DNA of 64,000 bases from Chryseobacterium sp. OV279 (lineage in GTDB: Bacteria; Bacteroidota; Bacteroidia; Flavobacteriales; Weeksellaceae): NCBI RefSeq assembly GCF_900128945.1, contig NZ_FQUD01000004.1, positions 620,001 to 684,000 on the forward strand, written 5' to 3'. A program made the position numbers and the translations under genes. How positions within the stretch are numbered: position 1 is the stretch's first letter; each line of letters starts with the position of its first letter. Positions 28,776 to 37,270 of this stretch are shown here, in pieces. A model generated the notes under the pieces. The model saw nothing but the letters and a program-made list of their open reading frames with translations, had not been told where the DNA came from and made no database searches.

Positions 28776-29099
28776 ATGAACCTGTTAAGATGGATACTTG
28801 CATTCTATTTCATGGCATTGTCACTGATGCCTTGCGAAGATGTGCACCGTCCTGCAGGGCCTTCAGAAATTAAACTGTCATTCAATATTCAGGAATCCCA
28901 TTCAAAGGACAAAGGAGATATCTGCTCACCACTGTGTACGTGCAGCTGCTGCCAGATGACGGTGTCTTCTTTCAAAATGGATCCTTTGTTTGAAATTCCG
29001 AGCCATGTTCAGGCTTACTTTTCAAAGAAAATTCTTTTCCAGAAAAACAATTTCGCTTACCAGATGTACGACCATATCTGGCAACCTCCTAAGATTTAA
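28776..29099 (+). CDS. DUF6660-like small Cys-rich exported protein
   Basis: A 107-residue protein with a short N-terminal hydrophobic segment (WILAFYFMALSLMPC) and a compact Cys cluster CSPLCTCSCCQM (five Cys, residues 51-59), resembling DUF6660 family proteins found beside heavy-metal efflux genes in Bacteroidota. The C-terminus is DHIWQPPKI, matching the [HR]-I-[WF]-x-P-P ending of two other small proteins in this island (39653 and 42098). A TACCTTTG box at 28763-28770 lies only 5 bp before the ATG, so if used the transcript would be nearly leaderless. A likely role is metal sensing or binding at the envelope; this is inference. Confidence 0.7.
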   Translation: MNLLRWILAFYFMALSLMPCEDVHRPAGPSEIKLSFNIQESHSKDKGDICSPLCTCSCCQMTVSSFKMDPLFEIPSHVQAYFSKKILFQKNNFAYQMYDHIWQPPKI

Positions 29100-29144
29100 T
29101 TTTTATTGATTATTGGAAAGTTAGGCTTTCTATCTATTGAACTT

Positions 29145-29159
29145 TGCAATACCATTGCA
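29145..29159. promoter_or_regulatory. Probable Fur-family operator upstream of the RND pump
   Basis: Perfect palindrome TGCAAT-ACC-ATTGCA. The same half-sites with the same 3-nt spacer recur at 37219-37233 before the P-type ATPase. In both places a TAnnTTT box begins 13 nt after the palindrome (here TATTTTTG at 29173-29180), so the right half-site supplies the TTG of the -33 region. Confidence 0.6.
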
Positions 29160-29234
29160 GAGGTCTTCGTGATATTTTTGCAACGGCATTATCGCCGTAT
29201 GCAGTTATTACCAATAAAAAATTAAATACAGATC

Positions 29235-32200
29235 GTGTTAGATAAAATCATAAAATTCAGTATAAAAAACAAGGTGGTCGTTGGTATCATGACCCTGCTT
29301 CTCATTATCTGGGGCGTATGGAGTGCTACAAAACTTCCCATAGATGCTGTTCCTGATATTACCAACAATCAGGTGCAGATTATCACCGCTTGTCCTACAC
29401 TCGCAGGGCAGGAAGTAGAGCAGCTTGTTACCTTTCCCATAGAGCAGAGTATTGCCAATGTTCCGGATATCCAGGAAACCCGAAGTATTTCAAGATTCGG
29501 ACTTTCTGTGATCACTGTGGTATTCAAAGAAAATGTAGATGTTTATTTCGCCAGACAGCTGATCAATGAACAGTTGAAACTGGCCGTTGAAGAAATCCCC
29601 AAAGGAGTGGGAACTCCCGAACTTGCCCCTGTAAGTACAGGTCTTGGGGAAGTGTACCAGTATATTCTCCACCCGAAAAAAGGCAGCGAAAAGAAATATT
29701 CCGCTAAAGAACTCCGGACCATGCAGGACTGGATTGTCCGCAGGCAGCTGAATGGAACGCCGGGCGTTGCAGAAATCAACAGCTTCGGAGGAGAATTGAA
29801 ACAGTATGAAGTAGGAGTAAATCCAGACCGCCTTAAAGCAATGGGCGTAAGCATTTCCGACATCTTTACAGCCTTAGAAAAAAACAACCAGAACACCGGT
29901 GGAGCTTATATAGACAAAAAACCGAATGCCTATTTTATTCGTGGAATTGGCTTTGTGACCTCATTGGAAGATATTAAAAATATTTCCGTTAAAAACGAAA
30001 CAGGAAGCGTTCCCATTTTTATAAAAGACGTTGCAGATGTGCGTTTCGGAAGTGCTGTGCGTTACGGAGCACTGACCTACAACGGAAAAGTAGATGCCGT
30101 AGGCGGTGTCGTCATGATGCTGAAAGGAGCCAACAGTAACGATGTGGTCAGCCTGATTAAAGCTAAAATCCCAACCATTCAGAAATCCCTTCCTGATGAT
30201 GTGGTGATAGAACCCTTTTTAGACAGAACAGATCTTGTCGGAAGAGCTATCAATACCGTAGAAAAAAACCTGATAGAAGGTGCCCTGATCGTTATTTTCG
30301 TATTGGTGGTTTTCCTTGGAAACCTTAGAGCAGGACTTATCGTAGCTTCAGCCATTCCATTATCCCTTCTTTTTGCTTTGGGAATGATGAATGTTTTCGG
30401 AGTCAGTGCCAATTTAATGAGCCTTGGAGCCATAGATTTCGGATTGATTGTGGATGGCGCCGTGATTATTGTGGAAGCCACCTTGCATCATTTAGGCGTA
30501 AGGAAATCGGTACGGAATCTTACCCAAAGCGAAATGGACGAGGAAGTTTTCCTTTCTGCCTCAAAAATCAGAAGCAGTGCGGCTTTTGGAGAAATCATTA
30601 TCCTTATCGTTTACATCCCGATCCTTACACTGGCCGGAGTAGAAGGGAAAATGTTTACGCCAATGGCTAAGACAGTAGGATTTGCCATTTTAGGAGCATT
30701 AATCCTTTCTCTGACCTATATTCCAATGATGAGCGCCTTATTCCTGTCCAAAAAGATTTCGCATAAAGAAACTTTTTCAGATAAGATGATGAACTTCCTG
30801 CAGAAAATCTATCAGCCGATGCTGCATAAAGCTGTTAAAGTAAAATACATCATTGTTTCGGCTACGATTTTTATTTTCGTCATCAGTGCCTTTATTTTCA
30901 AAAATATGGGTGGTGAATTTATTCCGCAGTTACAGGAAGGAGATTATGCATTCCACTGTATTCTGCCGCAGGGAAGTTCACTCAGTCAGAGTATCGAAAC
31001 CTCCATGCAGGCTTCAAGAATTATCAAACAGTTTGATGAGGTGAAAATGGTCGTAGGAAAAACCGGTTCCGCTGAGGTTCCTACCGATCCGATGCCTCCT
31101 GAAGCCACCGACCTGATTGTCGTTTTAAAACCACAAAGCGAATGGAAATCAAAAAAATCTTATACAGAACTCGCCGATGAAATCAGTGAGAAATTAGAAA
31201 CCATTCCCGGGGTGTTTTTTGAAAAGAACCAGCCGATTCAGATGCGTTTTAATGAGCTGATGACGGGGATCAGACAGGATGTTGCCGTTAAAATTTTCGG
31301 TGAGAATCTGGATTCACTGTCTATTTATGCAGATAAAGTAGGAAAGATCATCCAGACCGTTGATGGTGCGACACCTCCTCAGATCGAAAGGATAAGCGGA
31401 CTTCCTCAGATCAATGTAGAATACGACAGAACGAGAATGGCCAATTATGGTTTAAATATAGAAGACGTAAACAATGCCGTAAGTACAGCGTTTGCCGGAA
31501 AAGCAGCCGGGCAGGTTTTTGAAAACGAAAGACGTTTTGATCTTGTCGTCCGTCTCGACAGCCTTCACAGGACGAATATTGATGATGTGAATAATTTAAT
31601 GATCTCGACCGGGACAGGAGCTCAGATTCCGCTTTCTCAGGTAGCCAATGTCAGCTATAAACTGGGGCCTGCACAGATCAGCCGTGAAGAAGGAAAAAGA
31701 AGAATTGTGATCGGATTTAATGTAAAAGGTCGTGATGTACAAAGTGTGGTAAAGGATATTCAGGCTAAACTGGATAAACAAATCAAGTTACCTTCAGGAT
31801 ACTATTTTACCTATGGTGGCCAGTTTGAAAATCTGCAGGAAGCCAGCAAGCGTCTGATGATCGCGGTTCCGGTTTCCCTGTTTCTGATTTTTATGCTGCT
31901 CTATTTCACCTTCCACTCTTTTAAACAGGCTGCATTGATCTTTACAGCCATTCCGATGAGTGCCATCGGAGGGGTTTTTGCCCTTCTTTTAAGAGATATG
32001 CCGTTCAGTATCAGTGCAGGAATCGGGTTTATCGCTCTTTTTGGTGTTGCAGTTCTTAACGGAATTGTTTTGATCGGAACCTTTAATCAACTCGAAAAAG
32101 ACGGCGAGACAGATGTATTGAAGAGGGTATATGAAGGAACGAAAACCAGATTAAGACCCGTTCTCATGACCGCAACAGTAGCTTCATTAGGATTCTTACC

Positions 32201-33596
32201 GATGGCGATTTCGACTGGAGCAGGAGCAGAGGTACAGAAACCATTGGCAACTGTAGTCATCGGAGGATTGGTGACCGCTACATTCCTTACTTTATTTGTT
32301 CTGCCAATGCTCTATATTATTTTTAATTCAAAGATTCCACGAAAGATGAATAGAATTAAACCCATCACAACAGTTATTGTTCTTGGATTTCTGATGTTCG
32401 GACAGACGTTCAAAGCGCAGACCAGACAGATTTCCGTAGATCAGGCAGTAGAAATGGCCGCCGAAAACAATTTGGTTTTAAAATCAAAAGATCTGAATAT
32501 AAAATCAGCAGAAGCTTTGAAAGGAACGGCAAAAGAACTTCCCAAATTAAATTTTGAAGCACAGCTTGGACAATACAACAGTCCGAAATTCGACCAGTCA
32601 TTTGCCATTTCGCAGAGCATTCCCTTTCCTACGCTGTTCAAAGCAAGGAGAGAATTGATCACTGAAAATATAAAAACCAGACAGATCGATAAAGAAGTTT
32701 CGGCGAATGAACTTACAAAACAGGTAAGAACCTATTATTATCAGATCGAATATCTTCAGTACAATAAATTTAAACTGAAAGATCTCGACAGTCTTTATCA
32801 GGATTTTATCAGGATTGCAACCGTAAGATTTAAAGCGGGAGATATCAAGAAGATTGAAATTAATACAGCAGAAACCCAAAAAGGAGAAATCAATCTGCTG
32901 TTGAAACAGAATGAAGTGTATTTAAACAATGCATATAAAAATTTAAAGACATTGCTGAATACTTCCGAGAATTTCGAAGTTCCGTTTAAAAGCGATTATG
33001 AACCTTTGAAGACCGAAAATATTCTGGACAGTTCATCAGTCGCCAACAATCCTACGGTCAAAGCTTTTTATCATGAAATGGAAATTGCCGAAAAGAACAA
33101 AAATGTGGAAAAATCACAGGGACTTCCTGAATTCAGCCTTGGTCTGACGAGCCAGTCACTGATAGGTTTGCATACCAAAAACGGACAGGAGAAATTCTAT
33201 AATGCCGGAGACCGTTTCAATTCGTTTTCTGTAGGCGTTGCCATTCCGTTGACGTTTGGAGCGACAAAAGCGAGAATGCAGTCTCTGGAATATGAAAAAT
33301 ATGCCGCTGAAACCAATGCGAAGATGCAGCAGAAACAACTTTCGACGCAGCTTGAAAATGCTTTCGGGCAATATCAGCAGGATACACAGCAGTATGAATA
33401 TTATGTAAGTCAGGCCATTCCGAATGCGGAAAAAATTGTTAAAGCAGCTCAGTTAGGCTACAAAACGGGAGAAATCTCTTATGTAGAATATCTTTTTGCC
33501 CTGCAGACCGCTACCAATATTCAGTTGAAATATTTAGAATCTATTCAGCAGGTCAACCAATCTGTAGTTACCATTAATTCAATCATCAATAAATAA
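29235..33596 (+). CDS. CusA/CzcA family heavy-metal RND pump fused to a TolC-like outer membrane factor
   Basis: A 1453-residue fusion. Residues 1-1035 are a heavy-metal RND antiporter (MLDKIIKFSIKNK start, porter and transmembrane domains, proton-relay motif GAIDFGLIVDGAVI with Asp401 and Asp407, MTATVASLGFLPMA near residue 980). After the last RND helix (LPMLYIIF) and a basic linker comes a second hydrophobic segment (TTVIVLGFLMFGQTFKAQ, about 1043-1060) that looks like a former signal peptide, then a TolC-type outer-membrane efflux domain (ISVDQAVEMAAENN ... VEYLFALQTATNIQ) to the end. The start is GTG at 29235. The frame is uninterrupted, so inner-membrane pump and outer-membrane exit are translated together. 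The adaptor gene follows after 1 bp. Confidence 0.93.
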   Translation: MLDKIIKFSIKNKVVVGIMTLLLIIWGVWSATKLPIDAVPDITNNQVQIITACPTLAGQEVEQLVTFPIEQSIANVPDIQETRSISRFGLSVITVVFKENVDVYFARQLINEQLKLAVEEIPKGVGTPELAPVSTGLGEVYQYILHPKKGSEKKYSAKELRTMQDWIVRRQLNGTPGVAEINSFGGELKQYEVGVNPDRLKAMGVSISDIFTALEKNNQNTGGAYIDKKPNAYFIRGIGFVTSLEDIKNISVKNETGSVPIFIKDVADVRFGSAVRYGALTYNGKVDAVGGVVMMLKGANSNDVVSLIKAKIPTIQKSLPDDVVIEPFLDRTDLVGRAINTVEKNLIEGALIVIFVLVVFLGNLRAGLIVASAIPLSLLFALGMMNVFGVSANLMSLGAIDFGLIVDGAVIIVEATLHHLGVRKSVRNLTQSEMDEEVFLSASKIRSSAAFGEIIILIVYIPILTLAGVEGKMFTPMAKTVGFAILGALILSLTYIPMMSALFLSKKISHKETFSDKMMNFLQKIYQPMLHKAVKVKYIIVSATIFIFVISAFIFKNMGGEFIPQLQEGDYAFHCILPQGSSLSQSIETSMQASRIIKQFDEVKMVVGKTGSAEVPTDPMPPEATDLIVVLKPQSEWKSKKSYTELADEISEKLETIPGVFFEKNQPIQMRFNELMTGIRQDVAVKIFGENLDSLSIYADKVGKIIQTVDGATPPQIERISGLPQINVEYDRTRMANYGLNIEDVNNAVSTAFAGKAAGQVFENERRFDLVVRLDSLHRTNIDDVNNLMISTGTGAQIPLSQVANVSYKLGPAQISREEGKRRIVIGFNVKGRDVQSVVKDIQAKLDKQIKLPSGYYFTYGGQFENLQEASKRLMIAVPVSLFLIFMLLYFTFHSFKQAALIFTAIPMSAIGGVFALLLRDMPFSISAGIGFIALFGVAVLNGIVLIGTFNQLEKDGETDVLKRVYEGTKTRLRPVLMTATVASLGFLPMAISTGAGAEVQKPLATVVIGGLVTATFLTLFVLPMLYIIFNSKIPRKMNRIKPITTVIVLGFLMFGQTFKAQTRQISVDQAVEMAAENNLVLKSKDLNIKSAEALKGTAKELPKLNFEAQLGQYNSPKFDQSFAISQSIPFPTLFKARRELITENIKTRQIDKEVSANELTKQVRTYYYQIEYLQYNKFKLKDLDSLYQDFIRIATVRFKAGDIKKIEINTAETQKGEINLLLKQNEVYLNNAYKNLKTLLNTSENFEVPFKSDYEPLKTENILDSSSVANNPTVKAFYHEMEIAEKNKNVEKSQGLPEFSLGLTSQSLIGLHTKNGQEKFYNAGDRFNSFSVGVAIPLTFGATKARMQSLEYEKYAAETNAKMQQKQLSTQLENAFGQYQQDTQQYEYYVSQAIPNAEKIVKAAQLGYKTGEISYVEYLFALQTATNIQLKYLESIQQVNQSVVTINSIINK

Positions 33597-33597
33597 C

Positions 33598-34860
33598 ATG
33601 AAAATAAAGCACAATATCATATCTCTGACCGTCACGGCACTTTTACTTTTAAGCTGCGGGAAAAAAGAAACGCCTGTTGAAAAACCCGAAGTGAAAACTG
33701 AAAAAGCTGAAGCCGGTCATGAAGAAGCACCACAGACTATCGCCTCATTAACGGAAGATCAGATCAAATCGGTCGGGATATCTTTAGGTCCCATCGAAAT
33801 GAAGGAACTTACTTCCACCGTAAAAGCCAACGGTCTTCTGAGGGTTCCTAATAATAATAAAGCCACCATCACCTCTCTGTATGGAGGAGTAATCAAAACC
33901 CTGAACGTACAGGTAGGAAGCATTGTAAAAAAAGGACAGGTCATTGCCACCATCGCGAATCCTGAATTTATCCAGTTGCAGGAAGAATATCTGACGACAA
34001 ACAGCCGGATTACCTATGCAGAGCAGGAATACAGAAGACAGCGTGAGCTTTTTGACAATGATGCAGGCGCCAAGAAAAATCTGCAGAGTTCAGATGCCGA
34101 GCTTAAGACCTTGAGAACGAAAAAAGCTTCCCTTCTGAGACAGCTTCAGATGATGGGAATCAGTCCGGGGAAAGTAAATAATGGCAATATGAGATCAGGA
34201 TTGGTGATTACCGCCCCGATCAGCGGAACTGTAAGCAGTATTTCAGCACAGATCGGAAGTTATGTAGATGTTTCGTCGCCTGTGGCGGAGGTTATCGACA
34301 ATAATTCTATCCATCTTGACCTGCAGGTTTTTGAAAAAGACCTTCCCAAAATGAGAGTAGGGCAGATCGTCCATTTCAAGCTGACCAATAATCCTGAAAT
34401 TGAATATGATGCTATGGTGTACAGTGTAGGATCTTCCTTTGAAAACGAAAGCAAAACCGTTTCGGTACACGGCACAGTGACAGGAAATAAAGCAGGTCTG
34501 ATCGATGGAATGAATATTACAGGGATTGTCAGCCTGGATAAAAATACAACGCCTGCGGTTCCTAATGAGGCCATTGTAGAAGCAGACGGAAAATACTACG
34601 TCTTCATCCGTACCGATAAAAAACCGGAGGAACATGAAGAGGAAGAAGGTGGAGACGATCACAAAAATGAAAAAGGAGATGCTGCCGAACATAAGAAGAC
34701 TTTGAATTTTGAAAAAGTAGAAGTGATAAAAGGTACATCAGATATGGGCTATACAGCTATTACAGCTGTAAAAGGAATTCCTGCTGATGCCAGAATTGTG
34801 GTGAAAGGAGCCTTTTTCGTTAATGCCAAGCTCTCTAATTCAGGCGGCCATGAGCATTAA
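33598..34860 (+). CDS. RND efflux periplasmic adaptor (CusB/CzcB-like lipoprotein)
   Basis: The membrane-fusion protein that links pump and outer-membrane channel. The 420-residue chain has a lipobox LLSC (Cys20), an N-terminal barrel part (TVKANGLLRVPNNNKATITSLYGGVIKTLNVQVGSIVKKGQVIATI), a coiled-coil hairpin (about 120-185, EYLTTNSRITYAEQEYRRQRELF), the second lipoyl half (SGLVITAPISGTVSSISAQIGSYV) and barrel domains. An acidic His-rich insert near 340-360 (HEEEEGGDDHKN, EHKK) and the C-terminal GGHEH suggest divalent-metal binding. One base separates it from the pump gene, so the two are surely in one operon. Confidence 0.94.
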   Translation: MKIKHNIISLTVTALLLLSCGKKETPVEKPEVKTEKAEAGHEEAPQTIASLTEDQIKSVGISLGPIEMKELTSTVKANGLLRVPNNNKATITSLYGGVIKTLNVQVGSIVKKGQVIATIANPEFIQLQEEYLTTNSRITYAEQEYRRQRELFDNDAGAKKNLQSSDAELKTLRTKKASLLRQLQMMGISPGKVNNGNMRSGLVITAPISGTVSSISAQIGSYVDVSSPVAEVIDNNSIHLDLQVFEKDLPKMRVGQIVHFKLTNNPEIEYDAMVYSVGSSFENESKTVSVHGTVTGNKAGLIDGMNITGIVSLDKNTTPAVPNEAIVEADGKYYVFIRTDKKPEEHEEEEGGDDHKNEKGDAAEHKKTLNFEKVEVIKGTSDMGYTAITAVKGIPADARIVVKGAFFVNAKLSNSGGHEH

Positions 34861-34990
34861 AATAAGGAAATGATAATCGATTTATAGAAACAGGCCGGAA
34901 GAACTACCGATTTTTATGCCTAAATTAGAGGTGTTTACGGTACATTTTCAGAGTCAGAATATAAGAAACATTCTAATACATCATTCAGTT

Positions 34991-35872
34991 ATGCTGTTAA
35001 ACAAGAAAATATCCATCTGGTATTTCATCCGTGAAATAAAACCCCAGATCCTGTATATGGGAATATTTGCTGTGTCCATAGGATTATTAGACCTTCTCCC
35101 ATGGTTCCGGAAAATCTCACTTCCCCTTAATATTCCTGCTCTTTTGGGAACGGCCGTATCATTGCTGCTGGCGTTCCGTACTTCCCAATCCTACGAAAGA
35201 TGGTGGGAAGCCAGAACCGTCTGGGGTGCGATAGTAAATGATTCAAGAACGCTGATGAGGTTGGTCATCCAGTTTTTCCCCGCAGGAGAAGATAAGGTCA
35301 TCAAGGAATTTGCGGAAAGACAGATTATCTGGACCTACACACTTGGTGAATCTCTGAGAAGACAGCCTTTTTCAGACCGGGTTCAAAACTATCTGAATGA
35401 ACATCAAATCATAGCGGCCAACGTTCCGAATGCACTTCTGGATGCCCATTCCCAACAGCTCAGAGAGACAGCTTCTTCAAAAGGCTTAACGGATTTCCAA
35501 CAGATGCAGCTGAATGACATCATCACCAGACTCTGCGACAGCATGGGAAAATGTGAAAGACTGAAGAATACGGTTTTTCCAAGGTCGTACAGTATTTTGC
35601 TGCATACTTTAATCTATGTTTTTGCAGCCATACTTCCTTTTGGACTGGATGATGCACAGTTGGCTGTTGAGATTATCATTACGTTCCTGATTCCGGTGAT
35701 GTTTCTTGCGATAGAAAAGACCTCCATTATCATGCAGGATCCTTTTGAAAACGGACCTGTAGATACTCCAGTGACTTCATTGGCACAGACCATCGAAATT
35801 AATATTAAACAGATGATAGGAGATCAGAATGTTCCTGTCAAAAAAGATAATTCTTTGTATTACGAAATGTGA
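34991..35872 (+). CDS. Bestrophin family ion channel (UPF0187)
   Basis: A 293-residue membrane protein of the prokaryotic bestrophin family. The frame is open from an ATG at 34916, but the ATG at 34991 gives the usual start (MLLNKKISIWYFIREIKP). The signature LLAFRTSQSYERWWEARTVWGAIVNDSRTL lies near residues 60-90, and four hydrophobic segments are seen, two before and two after the central soluble part (YSILLHTLIYVFAAILPFGLDD; IIITFLIPVMFLAIEKT). Prokaryotic members form pentameric channels; ion preference cannot be read from sequence alone. It sits between the RND efflux genes and a CDF transporter. Confidence 0.88.
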   Translation: MLLNKKISIWYFIREIKPQILYMGIFAVSIGLLDLLPWFRKISLPLNIPALLGTAVSLLLAFRTSQSYERWWEARTVWGAIVNDSRTLMRLVIQFFPAGEDKVIKEFAERQIIWTYTLGESLRRQPFSDRVQNYLNEHQIIAANVPNALLDAHSQQLRETASSKGLTDFQQMQLNDIITRLCDSMGKCERLKNTVFPRSYSILLHTLIYVFAAILPFGLDDAQLAVEIIITFLIPVMFLAIEKTSIIMQDPFENGPVDTPVTSLAQTIEINIKQMIGDQNVPVKKDNSLYYEM

Positions 35873-35894
35873 TCCACTAAAATTTCAGAAAAAC

Positions 35895-36791
35895 ATGGAA
35901 GAAATAAAAACACAAATAGGTTCACCGGCCAGCAGACATAAAAAGAATCTGCTTTTTGTCCTGTTGCTGAGCGGAACCTATATGATCGCTGAGGTAATCG
36001 GCGGCCTCGTTACCCAAAGTCTTGCGCTAATGGCGGATGCCGCACATATGCTGACCGATGTGGTGGGCTTGTTTTTGGCATTTATTGCCATCAAAATAGG
36101 AGAGCGGAAGGCAGATGCTTCTAAAACATTCGGGTATTACCGGACAGAGATATTGGCAGCCGTAATCAATGCTGTCATATTACTGGCTATTTCGCTGTAT
36201 GTATTGTACGAAGCGTACCAAAGATTTCAGAATCCTCCTGCAGTCCAGAGTAAAACAATGTTGATTGTAGCCGGAATAGGACTTGTCGTCAACATCATCG
36301 GAATGATGATCCTTAGAAAAGATTCAGAAGGAAGCCTGAATATGAAAGGTGCTTATTTTGAAGTGCTTTCGGATATGCTTACTTCCATCGGAGTTATGAT
36401 CGCCGGAGTTATTATGCTGACAACGGGTTGGTATTATGCAGATCCAATTATTTCAGCATTGATTGGTCTTTTGATTTTCCCCAGAACGTGGCGTTTGCTG
36501 AAAGAAGCAGTCAATGTATTATTGGAAGGAACTCCGAAAGATGTGGATATTCACAAGCTGCGTCAATCACTGGAAGAAGTTCCGGGAGTGAAGGATGTTC
36601 ATGATCTTCACGTATGGTCATTGACATCAAGCGTCAATGCGATGAGCGCACATATTGTCAGAGATACCGGAACAGCTCAGAATCCATTGCTGAAAACTTT
36701 GACGGAAGTTACTACAGCGAATTTTAAAATCAGTCATACGACCTTTCAGATTGAAGAGGAAGGTTATGAAGAACAGGAAATGCATCTTTAA
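35895..36791 (+). CDS. Cation diffusion facilitator (CDF) family metal exporter
   Basis: A 298-residue inner-membrane metal/proton antiporter. The ATG at 35895 is preferred over one at 35829 that overlaps the bestrophin gene. Six membrane segments precede a cytoplasmic C-terminal domain (VDIHKLRQSLEEVPGVKDVHDLHVWSLTS). The metal site has H51-M-L-T-D55 in helix 2 and E156-V-L-S-D160 in helix 5; many zinc transporters of the family have His in place of this Glu, so metal preference may differ from ZitB. It lies 22 bp after bestrophin and 15 bp before the Fur-family gene, probably in one transcript. Confidence 0.92.
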   Translation: MEEIKTQIGSPASRHKKNLLFVLLLSGTYMIAEVIGGLVTQSLALMADAAHMLTDVVGLFLAFIAIKIGERKADASKTFGYYRTEILAAVINAVILLAISLYVLYEAYQRFQNPPAVQSKTMLIVAGIGLVVNIIGMMILRKDSEGSLNMKGAYFEVLSDMLTSIGVMIAGVIMLTTGWYYADPIISALIGLLIFPRTWRLLKEAVNVLLEGTPKDVDIHKLRQSLEEVPGVKDVHDLHVWSLTSSVNAMSAHIVRDTGTAQNPLLKTLTEVTTANFKISHTTFQIEEEGYEEQEMHL

Positions 36792-36806
36792 AAATTAATT
36801 GTAGAA

Positions 36807-37226
36807 ATGAAAAAAGATATAGAAACCAAACTCATCGATAAAAATACCAAGCCTACCAGCATGCGGATTCTGGTGTATGATTTTTTGAGTACCCAGGAAG
36901 CTGCACTGTCCCTTTCGGAAGTGGAAAATCATTTTGATAATGCAGACAGGACCACCATCTACCGGACACTGAAAACGTTTGAAGAAAAAGGAATTGTCCA
37001 CAGCATACAGGAAAATACCACCACAAAATATAAATTATGTGATGACGGCTGCGACGAGAAAACCCACAAAGACTGGCATCTGCATTTTTACTGCAAAATA
37101 TGCAAACAGACCACCTGCAGAGAAGATATTTCCTTTCCTCAAAATGTTCAGACCCATTTCAGAATCGATGAAATAAGACTTTTTGCCAAAGGAATCTGCG
37201 AAAACTGTCTTGAAAGTTTGCAATAG
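36807..37226 (+). CDS. Fur-family metalloregulator
   Basis: A 139-residue ferric/zinc uptake regulator-type repressor. The winged helix occupies about residues 15-75 (SMRILVYDFLSTQEAALSLSEVE, DRTTIYRTLKTFEEKGIVHSI, the recognition-helix region). The metal part has WHLHFYCKICKQTTC (two Cys pairs with His ligands) and GICENCLE, giving a structural CxxC-type zinc site. It sits among efflux genes rather than uptake genes. Its stop codon lies inside a palindrome (37219-37233) that recurs before the RND pump, so autoregulation or regulation of its neighbours is likely. Zinc or copper sensing cannot be decided by sequence. Confidence 0.9.
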   Translation: MKKDIETKLIDKNTKPTSMRILVYDFLSTQEAALSLSEVENHFDNADRTTIYRTLKTFEEKGIVHSIQENTTTKYKLCDDGCDEKTHKDWHLHFYCKICKQTTCREDISFPQNVQTHFRIDEIRLFAKGICENCLESLQ

Positions 37227-37233
37227 TATTGCA
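37219..37233. promoter_or_regulatory. Probable Fur-family operator upstream of the P-type ATPase
   Basis: Perfect palindrome TGCAAT-AGT-ATTGCA. It overlaps the stop codon of the Fur-family gene (TAG at 37224-37226). A TAATTTTA box starts 13 nt after it, at 37247-37254, the same spacing as at the copy at 29145-29159. Confidence 0.6.
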
Positions 37234-37270
37234 TCGTGTATAACCCTAATTTTACATCAAAATAGTATTT

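Noticed and set aside
32347..32420. Possible frameshift or missed gene boundary at the RND-TolC junction
   Set aside because: The frame is continuous through the junction and the TolC part lacks its own start; fused versions are known in this phylum.
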